DNA from: a virus
Virus record (IMG/VR): IMGVR_UViG_3300011416_000027
Coordinates: 1 to 32,293 of that record
Direction: 5' to 3' (one strand)
Length of the DNA stretch: 32,293 nt
Under the pieces are notes generated by a model. That model searched no databases, had not been told where the DNA came from, and worked only from the letters and a program-made list of their open reading frames with translations. Shown here one piece after another: positions 14,711 to 22,817 of the stretch. A program made the translations under genes and the position numbers. Every line of letters starts with the position of its first letter. The stretch's first letter is position 1.

Positions 14711-14926
14711 ATGATTAATCCTTCCGACCTCGCCACGCCTGTCATCATCAAAACAAACGACGATTCCGGCCATATTATCGAAACCGTTACCGGCGGCTTC
14801 ACCAAACGCGAAGTAATTATTTACGCCTTTATGCAGTCCGTGATTGAAACGGAGAACGAGCATGATCCGGCACAGGTAGCGATAAAGGCGGCTGCACTGG
14901 CCGAAGCGTATTTTAATGCGGGGTAA
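14711..14926 (+). CDS. Small phage protein, 'GFxKRE' family (71 aa)
   Basis: The core GGFTKREVIIYAFMQS then AAALAEAYFNAG matches a common small phage family ('GLTKREYFA ... YADALI'). A second, distant member lies at 26906-27124 (GFNKREEALLRFM). The gene is downstream of a terminator, so it needs its own promoter. Its last base (14926) abuts the stop of the opposing nuclease gene (14927) with no gap. The function of this family is not known. Confidence 0.7.
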   Translation: MINPSDLATPVIIKTNDDSGHIIETVTGGFTKREVIIYAFMQSVIETENEHDPAQVAIKAAALAEAYFNAG

Positions 14927-15472
14927 CTATAAAAGATGTTCAAATCTTTGCATGGAAGCAACTTTAGCTGCCCTCTTCAATCGTTCTATATCACATTTAT
15001 TGCCATATGCGTTTATATCATAAGAACATTTAGGGCAGCAGTCATTATTTTCATCTGCAAAATCTATTTTGGCTGTTCCGCATCCTTCACAAATCCATAA
15101 ATACATGTTTAAATCCCACCACCCTTCCCCCCTAATACATAATTGATAGCCGCCTTCTTCATGCCAATTACCCCAAATATTTTTTATTGGTAAGTCCCGA
15201 AAAAGAACAAGGTTATCGGTAAACCATTTAGATGCCGGTATATCAGCGGCTTCATAAAAACCGGGCTTTATTTCAACATATACACCCTTACTTTTTCGCA
15301 AATAAACATCAGGTAAATAGAAGTCCGGCAAATAACATTCTCCTTCATCGCTTTTAAACCCCTCTTGTTCATACAAATATTTAATTCGTGCATAGTCAAA
15401 AAATACCGCCCATTTAGCCTCTAAACGTGACCGGTAATAATTGCCATTGAAAAGTGTATTAATTGGTTCCAT
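14927..15472 (-). CDS. PD-(D/E)XK nuclease-like protein with zinc ribbon (181 aa)
   Basis: RSRLEAKWAVFFD (residues 14-26) is followed by CYLPDFYLPD (Asp50) and VYVEIKPG (Glu67, Lys69). This arrangement (E, D, ExK) is that of a small PD-(D/E)XK nuclease family widespread in phages. A zinc ribbon follows at residues 128-149 (CEGC and CPKC). It lies between the MuF-like gene and the plus-strand cassette. A resolvase-like or packaging-related cutting role is possible; the substrate is unknown. Confidence 0.78.
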   Translation of the reverse strand: MEPINTLFNGNYYRSRLEAKWAVFFDYARIKYLYEQEGFKSDEGECYLPDFYLPDVYLRKSKGVYVEIKPGFYEAADIPASKWFTDNLVLFRDLPIKNIWGNWHEEGGYQLCIRGEGWWDLNMYLWICEGCGTAKIDFADENNDCCPKCSYDINAYGNKCDIERLKRAAKVASMQRFEHLL

Positions 15473-15477
15473 ATTCT

Positions 15478-16404
15478 TTAATGCGCATTAAACGCCGGCA
15501 GCGGCAGCCTTTCTGCATCCAGCCTCACCGGCATCCCATTGGCATCACGCACCACATTAAAGCCCACGGTACAACGGCATTGTATCACGTTAGCCGCTTC
15601 GCCCGTTTTTGGGTCGCCCGGCTGCATTATATCATCAACGCCGCCGTTTCTATTGGGTACATAAAACGGCTCATCCATTTTCGCCGTTACGCCGTGCATC
15701 GCGGCATGACTAAACTCATCGCGCGGTATGTGCCGCGTTCTGTGATCCCTGGCAGCGATCCAAAGTTTCTCCGTAAGCAATCCCGTCTTTTTAGCCCCCT
15801 GTACGGCCCCGAAGTTCGCGGCTTTGATTGTCTCCGTTCTGGCGATTACAATGGCTCTATTGGCGGGGAAATCGTCTTTAAGCATACTATCCGCCACCTG
15901 CTGAATGCTGCGCCCCTCTTCCTGCGCCCGGATTACCTGCTGCAGGATCCAGTCTTTCATAGTGTCGCTAATCGGCAGCACCGCCTCGTTAAGCAGGTTA
16001 AGCCGGAAGTAAGCGATTATTTCGGCCACCATTTCCTCATTGTAGCCGATAGGCATCAGGGCTTTCGTGACCATTGCTGATTGACCATTGACCATTGCCT
16101 TTTTGCCATTCTGCAAGGCATGCCTTGCAGCTACATCGCCTTGCTTTTTCACCATCTGGTAAACATGCCCACCCCAAACGCTGCCGGCATCGGTGTAAAT
16201 GTTTTGAATGGTGATAGCGATCCCGGAAGGCTTCAGCATGTTTTCATCCAGGTATCTTATCGCCGCCTGCGTGGTCGGCTCATCCGTGGCGTTAAGAATC
16301 ATTTGCTTTAAGTTCGCGTGGATCTTCGGGCGCCAGGCGTTTTGACGGCTTACAGTAAAGCGTTTATAAGCGGCGTAATGTTTGGAAATCTCGGCGGCGT
16401 TCAT
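15478..16404 (-). CDS. MuF-like minor head protein (308 aa)
   Basis: The C-terminal half has the MuF/SPP1 gp7 signature: IVIARTETIKAANFGAV, then KLWIAARDHRTRHIPRDEF, the HG segment, the DEPFYVPN loop, MQPGDPKT and ANVIQCRCTVGF. These are minor head proteins that act near the portal in head assembly. The gene follows portal at a short distance, as usual. One palindromic coding repeat lies within residues about 92-98 (VAARHALQN). The N-terminal 100 residues are helical and carry no recognised domain. Confidence 0.9.
   Translation of the reverse strand: MNAAEISKHYAAYKRFTVSRQNAWRPKIHANLKQMILNATDEPTTQAAIRYLDENMLKPSGIAITIQNIYTDAGSVWGGHVYQMVKKQGDVAARHALQNGKKAMVNGQSAMVTKALMPIGYNEEMVAEIIAYFRLNLLNEAVLPISDTMKDWILQQVIRAQEEGRSIQQVADSMLKDDFPANRAIVIARTETIKAANFGAVQGAKKTGLLTEKLWIAARDHRTRHIPRDEFSHAAMHGVTAKMDEPFYVPNRNGGVDDIMQPGDPKTGEAANVIQCRCTVGFNVVRDANGMPVRLDAERLPLPAFNAH
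16111..16130. repeat. Coding palindrome, copy c (perfect 20 bp)
   Basis: CTGCAAGGCATGCCTTGCAG reads identically on both strands. It encodes VAARHALQN in the MuF-like protein, in the same phase as the other five copies. CTAC follows on the plus strand. Confidence 0.9.
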
Positions 16405-16413
16405 AGTACGAAG

Positions 16414-16776
16414 TTAAGAAACTGCCTGCCTGCAAAGGGCTTTTAATTGCGGCAGCCACGGCCCATAATTGCCGGTGATAAGGTTTTGCCTCATGGCTGC
16501 CTTTACTGAATATTTGGCAGTCGTTTTTACTTTCAACTCCCGGTAATACTCTTTTCGCTCCGCGGCGAAATAACTTTTTTCACCTTCCAATATCCCGGCA
16601 AAAATAACCTTGTCGCCATCTTCGACCCACGCATGAGCGGAAGGCCTGCCGTCGGCATATACTATACCATGCACCAAATAAAGCCCCTTTTCGTTATCCG
16701 GGTGCTGCTTTATCACCTCGTAAATAAAATCCAGCGCATCGTCAAAGCATGTATGTGTCGGCAGAATATCGGGCAT
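16414..16776 (-). CDS. Papain/transglutaminase-like small protein (120 aa)
   Basis: CFDDALDFIYE (Cys10) is followed by GLYLVHGIV and SAHAWVEDGDKVI (His48, Asp53/55). Cys, then 'H-A-W-V-E' and an Asp is the layout of small papain- or transglutaminase-like domains seen in phages and plasmids. The second half (EYYRELKVKTTAKYSVKA) is basic. It is located between MuF and two small unknowns behind portal. Enzyme activity cannot be proven from this motif alone. Confidence 0.6.
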   Translation of the reverse strand: MPDILPTHTCFDDALDFIYEVIKQHPDNEKGLYLVHGIVYADGRPSAHAWVEDGDKVIFAGILEGEKSYFAAERKEYYRELKVKTTAKYSVKAAMRQNLITGNYGPWLPQLKALCRQAVS

Positions 16777-16779
16777 CCT

Positions 16780-16983
16780 CTAATTATTTATTCTCTTCAT
16801 AATTTCTTCCATATCCACGCTGATATGTAAGGCTTCAAAGTTTACGATCTCGCCGGCCTTATAGCGCTCGACCATTAGCCGCAATTTCTCCCGGCGGTAC
16901 ATTACCTTTTGCAGTTCTATCTTACATTTTTTGTGTTCCGGGGTAACGGGAAAGGCGAAGTCTAAAATTTCGTTTATGTTCAT
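16780..16983 (-). CDS. Hypothetical protein (67 aa)
   Basis: This is a small, highly helical charged protein (KCKIELQKVMYRREKLRLMV) of unknown family. It lies three bases from the gene downstream and 12 bases from the gene upstream, so it belongs to the same short operon started by the promoter at 17307. No membrane segment or DNA-binding motif is recognised. Confidence 0.65.
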   Translation of the reverse strand: MNINEILDFAFPVTPEHKKCKIELQKVMYRREKLRLMVERYKAGEIVNFEALHISVDMEEIMKRINN

Positions 16984-16995
16984 AGTGTAGGGGGT

Positions 16996-17268
16996 TTATT
17001 TTTTAAGCATGAAATATAAAAAGGCAAGTATAATACCTGTTTGCGTAGTTGTTGCGATCAAATACCATTTAACACAGGCGTTTTCAACTTTGCCTATTTT
17101 TTCAATAAGCTCAATCTTATCGTCTTTAGTCATAAATATTTCTTTCATATTTTCCACATTTCCCCGGCGGTTTTCTTCCATGTAATCGGTAATTGTCTTT
17201 ACATCTTTAGGGTTCGCATTCGGCGCAAGCTTAGTGAATGCTTCGAATACATCAATAGTTGAAGTCAT
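16996..17268 (-). CDS. Coiled-coil protein with C-terminal TM (90 aa)
   Basis: An N-terminal cytosolic region (MTSTIDVFEAFTKLAP) is followed by a helical stretch (RRGNVENMKEIFMTKDDKIE). One membrane span runs at about residues 67-88 (VKWYLIATTTQTGIILAFLY) with a MLKK end. The layout resembles small DUF1640-type coiled-coil membrane proteins. In a phage this could be a holin-like or superinfection-exclusion protein; the job is inferred. It is the first gene after the promoter at 17307-17314, so it leads an operon. Confidence 0.7.
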   Translation of the reverse strand: MTSTIDVFEAFTKLAPNANPKDVKTITDYMEENRRGNVENMKEIFMTKDDKIELIEKIGKVENACVKWYLIATTTQTGIILAFLYFMLKK

Positions 17269-17292
17269 GGGTAATTATTATTTCCTGCAAAA

Positions 17293-17306
17293 TACTAATA
17301 TTAGTA
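17293..17306. promoter_or_regulatory. Palindrome TACTAATATTAGTA, possible operator
   Basis: This perfect 14-bp palindrome begins right after the -7 box (on the minus strand) and contains two TTAGTA half-sites. Related TTAGTAC/GTACTAA sites occur at 13623-13642 and 29925-29931. Confidence 0.5.
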
Positions 17307-17314
17307 CAAAATTA
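17307..17314 (-). promoter_or_regulatory. Bacteroidetes -7 box (TAATTTTG) upstream of membrane-protein operon
   Basis: TAATTTTG on the minus strand matches TAnnTTTG. It sits about 40 bases from the ATG at 17268 and just after the portal gene, so the genes downstream of portal have their own promoter. Confidence 0.6.
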
Positions 17315-17334
17315 TAGATAAATTTATTAGAACG

Positions 17335-18780
17335 CTACACGATCGGCGCAGCAAACGAAAGTTCATCAATGAGGCTATAACCCTGCTTAACTAAGGGGAT
17401 ATTCATATTCTCGTTATCAATCGCATCAAATTTAAACATACCGCGCATTTCGTTGCCGGTGGGCGTTATGGGAAGGGCTGCCAGCACATTGGCAAGCTGA
17501 AGGAAATCGTCCTGTAGTTCTGTTATGCCGCTCACATCAACATCAATAAAGCGCTTTTTCTTGTCCGGGGACATTTCTTTGGAAAGCTCCGCGTTGAACT
17601 TATCGCGGAACGTATAAGCCAGCGGCAGGCAAACGCTGGTGTACATTTGTTTCACCATTTCCTTTACATTCGATTCCGTGGCCGCAACGTCGCTGTTAAA
17701 CAGTATCGTTGAAACCTTGTAGATATTGCACAGGCGCTTAAAGTCCATGTTTTGCAGCTCCACCAGTTCCATATCGGCCAGCTTCAGACCAATAGGCAAA
17801 TAACCTTTTTCGCCCGCGCTGAAAAACGGGGCGCCTTTATTGCCGGTGTTGCGGATATACGAGAAAAAGCGCTGCCGCATAAGATCAAGGCTTTCCTGGC
17901 TTATCTCTTCATTGCCGATCGTTTTATCATAAACGATCCCCGGAAGGCCACCGTTTTGCAACTGGCTCACCGCTGCATCGTCGGCACTTGTTAGCCGCGC
18001 AATCACTTTGCTGGCTGGTACCAGCGGGCTTAATCCGCGCCAGCGGGCATAATTCGTAATAGCGTCATAACCGTAAGTGTTATCCGGGTGAAATTTCTTT
18101 ATGTGGATAATATCCGAAGGCGGTATGTTTTTTATGGTGCTGTTGCCGTTTAAAGTAAGCTCGTAGTTAATTATTTTCTGCGGGTATTCGCTCGAAACGT
18201 GCACGATGATATTAGCCGGCGCCAGTATATGCAGCTCCGTTACCGCGCTGCCGTTGGCACCCACACCCGGCCGGTATTTAAAAATAAAACATTCGCCGGC
18301 AAGCAGGTGGTAACAAAATGCCGCTAAAAAGAATTCCTGTTGCGACTGGTAGGCGTTCGGCATCATCAGCAACTTATTCAGTGGATCCGTTTCCGGGGCG
18401 TCCTCTAACGCCTTTAATTGCGTTATGGCAATATCATACAATCCTTTATTGGTATAAAAAAGGCGGTTGGTAATCCCCTTTAACCGCCGCAGGTATTTTT
18501 CGTTGGTTTCATAGTAAACGTAGAACGGGATCAGGCTGGTCGTTTCCGCGATCTTATTCACAACGCTGTAAACGTGGTCGCTGTTTATGTAGCTGTTACT
18601 TGCGTTGGTGGTCGTTATGTTCGGGTATATCGGCGGCGCAGTGTTTGCCATATTGCCAAAAACGGTGCTGCTAAGTGTGGCCGTTAAGGCCGGCGCAAAG
18701 TATGTTTCAATGGCTTTAATTTGCAATGCCAGTTCATTGATCTTACGCCTTCCAAACAAATCGGGGAGCAATAATTTCAC
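17335..18780 (-). CDS. Portal protein, HK97 family (481 aa)
   Basis: The portal ring at one capsid vertex is the site of DNA entry and tail joining. Typical segments are SDHVYSVVNKIAETTSLIPF (residues about 67-86), then AFCYHLLAGECFIFKYRPG and IIHIKKFHPDNTYGY. The C-terminal motif is KRLCNIYKVSTILFNSDVAA followed by a TYSN-like ESNVKEMVKQMYTSVCLPLA. The length is normal for the family (400-500). The gene order TerL, portal, MuF, protease, capsid supports the call. Confidence 0.95.
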   Translation of the reverse strand: MKLLLPDLFGRRKINELALQIKAIETYFAPALTATLSSTVFGNMANTAPPIYPNITTTNASNSYINSDHVYSVVNKIAETTSLIPFYVYYETNEKYLRRLKGITNRLFYTNKGLYDIAITQLKALEDAPETDPLNKLLMMPNAYQSQQEFFLAAFCYHLLAGECFIFKYRPGVGANGSAVTELHILAPANIIVHVSSEYPQKIINYELTLNGNSTIKNIPPSDIIHIKKFHPDNTYGYDAITNYARWRGLSPLVPASKVIARLTSADDAAVSQLQNGGLPGIVYDKTIGNEEISQESLDLMRQRFFSYIRNTGNKGAPFFSAGEKGYLPIGLKLADMELVELQNMDFKRLCNIYKVSTILFNSDVAATESNVKEMVKQMYTSVCLPLAYTFRDKFNAELSKEMSPDKKKRFIDVDVSGITELQDDFLQLANVLAALPITPTGNEMRGMFKFDAIDNENMNIPLVKQGYSLIDELSFAAPIV

Positions 18781-18839
18781 ATCGGAAGATTAATTGTTTC
18801 ACGAAAATAGTTATTTTTTAAGGGGAGCGCGTAAATTAA

Positions 18840-19973
18840 TCATTCATTGCGCTTATACGCCGCTTTATACACGGCCTGCTGCGGGTTGTTAAGGTACTGC
18901 TTTATCTTGTTTTCATTGTCCGGCAGCTCTACTAATGACGTCATATATTCCAGTCCGCGGTTAAGTGTCGGGATAAGGTTATCTACGCCGCCCATGTTCG
19001 GAATGCTCGCCGTTTGGTTATATATCCGGCTGCCATACCGCACCCGCATTATGCGATAGTGTTGCTGAAGCTGCCACATATGCCCCTCTGGTGCCGCCCA
19101 TTTGTCGCCGTCCGGGGCATCGGTAGTACGCAGGCCGTTATTACCTAATACCGCCCGGCCTCTGTAGTTGCTGGCAAGGTGCTCGCCAAATTCCTTTGTC
19201 GTTTCTATTTCGCCAAAAGTGGGGTTCTCCATGTGCCAATACTTTGTCAAAGCAATGCCGATATTGGTACGCTGATACGCTGCCATCGCATCCATGCCGC
19301 TGATTATCGCGGCCCTTACGTTGGCCGAATTAGCGCCGCCTGCAATGTACTGATCCCGCCTTACTTCACCGCTGCCGTTGTTGGAAATGGCGAATTCCAT
19401 AGCTTCACCCGTTCCCGGACCGGTGGCACTCATCACTACCTCGTTAAAATATTTATCGTCGTCGAATTGATCGGAAAGCGCCTGCATCAGTTCGGCCCAT
19501 AATGCCAAGTATTCGTCACTCCAAAACTTTACGCAGTGCGTGCTCGCCTCTTCAAAGCCGGGCAGCCCTTCAAAGCCTTCCGAGGATAGCGGGAAGGATC
19601 CGCACTGCTGCCGCATCCACGCAGGCGCAAAGCATCCGCAAATAATCCGCAGCTTAAAGTGTATATCCAAGCCGTGCTGCTCCTGCATGCGCCTTGCCCA
19701 TGCCATCCAGTCGGTTATCACCGAGAAGTTAAAACGGTGCTCTTCCGGCCAAATGTTTTTAAGGTAAACGCGGATAACGATATTATTCACCCACCGCAAA
19801 AATGTGGTGTCGGGCGTATCGCTGTCAAACCAGGCATCCTGCCGCAGGCACAGGCCGCTTAACGGCGGCTTCGCGTTGTTCGTGTCCGGGCAATCGGTCG
19901 CGGTCGTTATATTGATATTGAAAAGCGGGCGGCCGCTGTAGGTGTGTGGTATATGGAAATTGTGCATTGTCAT
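18840..19973 (-). CDS. Glycosidase-like TIM-barrel protein, tentative (377 aa)
   Basis: The sequence pattern suggests a TIM-barrel hydrolase: WARRMQEQHGLDIHFKLRII, then GCFAPAWMRQQC ('G-x-x-a-P-x-W-M'). After that come EYLALWAELMQALSDQFDDD and YFNEVVMSATGPGTG. Similar segments are seen in GH5/GH42-like enzymes, but the family is not certain and no catalytic pair is fixed. There is no signal peptide. It lies between portal and a holin-like gene with tiny genes between, so a lysis or cell-wall/polysaccharide cutting role is possible. A structural spacer protein cannot be excluded. Confidence 0.5.
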   Translation of the reverse strand: MTMHNFHIPHTYSGRPLFNINITTATDCPDTNNAKPPLSGLCLRQDAWFDSDTPDTTFLRWVNNIVIRVYLKNIWPEEHRFNFSVITDWMAWARRMQEQHGLDIHFKLRIICGCFAPAWMRQQCGSFPLSSEGFEGLPGFEEASTHCVKFWSDEYLALWAELMQALSDQFDDDKYFNEVVMSATGPGTGEAMEFAISNNGSGEVRRDQYIAGGANSANVRAAIISGMDAMAAYQRTNIGIALTKYWHMENPTFGEIETTKEFGEHLASNYRGRAVLGNNGLRTTDAPDGDKWAAPEGHMWQLQQHYRIMRVRYGSRIYNQTASIPNMGGVDNLIPTLNRGLEYMTSLVELPDNENKIKQYLNNPQQAVYKAAYKRNE

Positions 19974-20101
19974 GTGTTTTGCGGCTTACGCTGCTTTTGC
20001 TTTTTGGCAATATCAACCAGCCGCCTTTTCTGTTCGGCCGCTTTCTTCTGCGGGCTGGTATTAAGCGCGGCTAATACCTGTTTGTTAAGTTGCGTCTTCA
20101 T
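19970..20101 (-). CDS. Very small basic protein (43 aa)
   Basis: An ATG at 20101 opens a 43-residue frame ending at 19970. It overlaps the start of the glycosidase-like gene by 4 nt (ATGA) and the end of the upstream gene by 17 nt, the pattern of coupled phage genes. It is almost all helix-forming Lys, Arg, Gln and Ala (KKAAEQKRRLVDIAKKQKQR). No function is recognised; a nucleic-acid-binding or scaffold-like role is possible. Confidence 0.6.
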   Translation of the reverse strand: MKTQLNKQVLAALNTSPQKKAAEQKRRLVDIAKKQKQRKPQNT

Positions 20102-20279
20102 ATAAAATCCATTTTAGTAAAATTATTTCCGCATCTGCCCGCTCCCACTTCTGTTCTAACCTTGTGCCCTGCCAGTCTTCCACCTGTTCTTTGGTAAGCA
20201 TTGTATAAGCCGCGTCAATTTCTTGTCGTTTGGCTTTTATTTCAATCAGTTTATTTTCTATTTCCCTTTGAGACTTCAT
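20085..20279 (-). CDS. Hypothetical coiled-coil protein (64 aa)
   Basis: ATG 20279 overlaps the stop of the upstream membrane-protein gene (ATGA), so it is preferred over an earlier start at 20306. The protein is a single charged helix, MKSQREIENKLIEIKAKRQE, followed by a Trp-containing half (VEDWQGTRLEQKWERADAEI). No domain is recognised. Position next to a holin-like gene hints at a small lysis accessory, but this is weak. Confidence 0.65.
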   Translation of the reverse strand: MKSQREIENKLIEIKAKRQEIDAAYTMLTKEQVEDWQGTRLEQKWERADAEIILLKWILYEDAT

Positions 20280-20464
20280 ACCACCCCGAACATTTTTAAC
20301 AGCCATATCACGAGCAGCAGCACCACCACGACGTTAAGTATCGTCTTCACAGGCTCCGCCATCGGCACATACTTGTTTATCAGGTAAAGCCCCACGCCGA
20401 CGATAACGAGCACTAACAGAATGTTTAATATCGGGAAGGTGGCGAGCAGGTAAAGTAGTTTCAT
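20276..20464 (-). CDS. Small two-TM membrane protein, Thivi_2564-like, holin candidate (62 aa)
   Basis: There are two membrane spans at about residues 12-29 and 42-60, joined by a short loop containing INKYVPMAEPVKTILN. This loop is the marker of Thivi_2564-type small membrane proteins found in many phages and bacteria. In a phage between terminase and portal such a protein may be a holin. It overlaps the HNH gene (20461-20464) and the next gene (20276-20279) by 4 nt each. Confidence 0.65.
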   Translation of the reverse strand: MKLLYLLATFPILNILLVLVIVGVGLYLINKYVPMAEPVKTILNVVVVLLLVIWLLKMFGVV

Positions 20465-21018
20465 GGTGTAAAGATTTTAATGTGTTTCCAATATCGGCCC
20501 TTTTTAATATCGCAGATAGTTGCATCATTAACCCCGTACATTTTTGCTATTTGCGTTTGTCTTACATTGCCGTAAGCAATAAGTTTTTTTATCTGTAACA
20601 CTTCAGCGTCTTTTAGCTTTGCGGCAGAATGTTTTTCGCCACGCGGAACTAACCCGGTATTATAAGCATGTAGTTCGTTTTCCGATCTCGTAGCCCATTC
20701 TAAGTTTACCAGCCTGTTATCGGTAGGTATTCCGTTAATGTGATTAATATCGCCCTTATTTTCCGGGTTATTAAGAAAGGCATTTGCAACCAGCCTATGT
20801 ACTAAATATCTTTTCCTATTTCTTGCAGAATCGTAAAGATCAACATATAGCCGCCCCTTATTGTTTTTATACACTTTCAATATCTTGCTTTTATAAAGCC
20901 CTTTACCGCCGCCGTAAACCCTGTCATAGGTCGCAACCCGGCCATGTGTGCTTATCTGGTATAAGCCCTCATACCCGGCGACATCTTGCCACATCTCAAA
21001 ATCTAAACTTAACTGCAT
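20461..21018 (-). CDS. HNH homing endonuclease with NUMOD4 domain (185 aa)
   Basis: The NUMOD4 start is MWQDVAGYEGLYQISTHGRV (from residue 9). The HNH part is LVHRLVANAFLNNPENKGDI, then NHINGIPTDNRLVNLEWAT. A C-terminal helix-turn-helix (QTQIAKMYGVNDATICDIKK) gives DNA binding. Such free-standing homing endonucleases insert beside conserved phage genes and cut phages that lack them. It lies directly after the large terminase gene (4-nt gap), a common insertion point. Either ATG (21018 or residue 9) could start it. Confidence 0.92.
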   Translation of the reverse strand: MQLSLDFEMWQDVAGYEGLYQISTHGRVATYDRVYGGGKGLYKSKILKVYKNNKGRLYVDLYDSARNRKRYLVHRLVANAFLNNPENKGDINHINGIPTDNRLVNLEWATRSENELHAYNTGLVPRGEKHSAAKLKDAEVLQIKKLIAYGNVRQTQIAKMYGVNDATICDIKKGRYWKHIKIFTP

Positions 21019-21021
21019 AAT

Positions 21022-22182
21022 TCAATAACTGTAAACAAGCACCTTTTTTTGCCTGCTGAATTCGGAAAATATACCATACCTAAACGAGTCGCAGGCATGG
21101 TCATTAAACTTTACCGGCTCATCCATCGTGCGCCCGTCCTTATCCGTTTTCCATTTATAGGATTTAATTTCTTTGATGAGGTTGGTACTATTACGGGTAA
21201 TGAATAACGGCATGGATTTACAAAACTGAATGCCATCATAAACGGCCTTATTCGCTGGTAAAGCATTTAAGCCCATCCTTCGAAGTTCCGCTATCGTGGC
21301 GGGTTCGCTGCTATCACAATAAATTTTACATGACTTTGTTAAGCCCAACATTTTCACCACGTCGCATAAATCCGAAGTGGTTAATTTACTCTCGTAAAGC
21401 AACTCTTCCACGTATAATTTTTTATCTGAAATGCCGCATTTAGTTAGCGCGGTCGGGTTATTGTAGCCGAAGTCACAAGAATACACCACCTGTTCACATT
21501 CGGGGAAATGGTCTATAATTTTCCAGTGTGTGTAAATCGTCTCCGCGCTGGTGCCGCGAAGGCCGAGGCCGTAAACCTTCCACAGGTTTTCATCGGCGTC
21601 GCGGAGCGATTCTATTTCGGCGACGATCTCAGCGGATAGCTGGTTTAAGTTGTTGCGGTAGGTGGAATGTATGATCCTGTTACCGGGCTTATCGGCCACA
21701 TCATACACCCAGCTAAACTCATCGGCCGGGTTATAATCTAAAAATATTGTTTTATTAGTCCTGATTGCCAATTGCCTGTACGTTTCAACGGGAATTAAAT
21801 TCGCTTCGTTGATCCAAAGAATATCGCGGCTCGGCCCATGAACTTTCGCGCCATCTTCCACGCCAAAGAATTCTACGTAGGATCCGTTTGGGTAGTGGTA
21901 AACCTGGTCGGTTTTGTTGAATAGTGCATCGCTATAAATGCCTGCGGCTTGCAGTGCATCAATGAAATCGCGCCGGGCACCGCGTTTAAGGTGCGGTAAG
22001 GAAGGGCTGCAAATGGAAATAGATTTTTTTTCTTTGATAGGGACGTAAAGGCTTAACAGTTGCGACAATGATACCGTTTTGCTGCTGCGGCTGCTGCCTT
22101 CGTTAGCGATAACGCGGTGCTTATGGCTTTCGTAAGCGCTCCGATTGGCGGCAAAAACGGGGGTGTAGATTAGTTCAGGCAT
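21022..22182 (-). CDS. terL: Terminase large subunit (386 aa)
   Basis: This is the packaging motor and nuclease. The ATPase half has Walker A GSSRSSKT (residues 29-36), Walker B ILWINEA (121-127) and coupling motif FLDYNPADEFSW (148-158). The nuclease half has CDFGYNNPTA (Asp237), YCDSSEPATI (Asp290) and DHACDSFRYG (Asp361/365), the expected acidic triad. It belongs to the PBSX/Terminase_3-type group. Its start overlaps the upstream gene by 8 nt. Confidence 0.96.
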   Translation of the reverse strand: MPELIYTPVFAANRSAYESHKHRVIANEGSSRSSKTVSLSQLLSLYVPIKEKKSISICSPSLPHLKRGARRDFIDALQAAGIYSDALFNKTDQVYHYPNGSYVEFFGVEDGAKVHGPSRDILWINEANLIPVETYRQLAIRTNKTIFLDYNPADEFSWVYDVADKPGNRIIHSTYRNNLNQLSAEIVAEIESLRDADENLWKVYGLGLRGTSAETIYTHWKIIDHFPECEQVVYSCDFGYNNPTALTKCGISDKKLYVEELLYESKLTTSDLCDVVKMLGLTKSCKIYCDSSEPATIAELRRMGLNALPANKAVYDGIQFCKSMPLFITRNSTNLIKEIKSYKWKTDKDGRTMDEPVKFNDHACDSFRYGIFSEFSRQKKVLVYSY

Positions 22183-22411
22183 ACTTAGGCGGGTGTCTTT
22201 CTGTTAAATCATTAACCATGCATTCCAGAATTGCATCTTCAAGTTGATTCATGCTTATTTTTTTATAAACTTCATCTTCATATTCCTGTACACTTTCGTG
22301 AATAGCGGCAAATCTTTTATCACGTTTATTTTCATCGTTTATAAATTCGCGACAAAATTTAACGATAGCCAAAGCGGTATATGGTCTTAATTCAAGATTT
22401 ACTTTTTTCAT
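22175..22411 (-). CDS. Hypothetical protein between terminase subunits (78 aa)
   Basis: No family is recognised. The protein is small and acidic in the middle (DENKRDKRFAAIHESVQEYE) with the C-terminal NDLTERHPPKYA. Its ATG overlaps the small terminase stop by 4 nt and its end overlaps terL by 8 nt. Translation of the three genes is therefore probably coupled, which suggests a packaging-associated role. Confidence 0.7.
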   Translation of the reverse strand: MKKVNLELRPYTALAIVKFCREFINDENKRDKRFAAIHESVQEYEDEVYKKISMNQLEDAILECMVNDLTERHPPKYA

Positions 22412-22806
22412 TTCAGCGGTTCGTCCTGTGACGGTTTAAAAAGTATGTTTACGTTGTTGCCCTCGTTATCGGTAAAGCCGATTTCCTGCTTGTCTTTCCA
22501 ACCCATTTGCTTCAGTGCAAAAATGTCTATTGTCTGCCCTGCTTTTTCGTATGAATGCTCAACAGTAAGTTTTGCCCTTTTTATTATGTCGGAAAACTCT
22601 TTTTCTCTTTTCGAGTAATCCAGCAATGAATCACGGGAAGAAAAGCCCAGAAATAAACAAAGCCCGGTAATGGTAGCCTTCTCTTTGTTGCGAAGGCAGT
22701 AGTCAAAAAATTCATCAACCCTTATTTGCAACTCTTCGGGTTTTTGGTAAAAGGCTGGTCTGCCGCCGTTATTACCTAAAGCATATTTATTCCCCTTCAT
22801 TGCCAT
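22408..22806 (-). CDS. terS: Terminase small subunit (132 aa)
   Basis: The protein has the form of the DNA-packaging gp3-like family: MKGNKYALGNNGGRPAFY at the start, then IRVDEFFDYCLRNKEKATIT with an HTH (GLCLFLGFSSRDSLLDYSKR). The C-terminal part holds IDIFALKQMGWKDKQEI, typical of proteins that recognise phage DNA for packaging. ATG 22806 (or 22800) is preferred over a longer start at 22836, which would overlap the preceding nuclease gene. It lies just before terL. Confidence 0.85.
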   Translation of the reverse strand: MAMKGNKYALGNNGGRPAFYQKPEELQIRVDEFFDYCLRNKEKATITGLCLFLGFSSRDSLLDYSKREKEFSDIIKRAKLTVEHSYEKAGQTIDIFALKQMGWKDKQEIGFTDNEGNNVNILFKPSQDEPLK

Positions 22807-22817
22807 TTGAATGCAAG

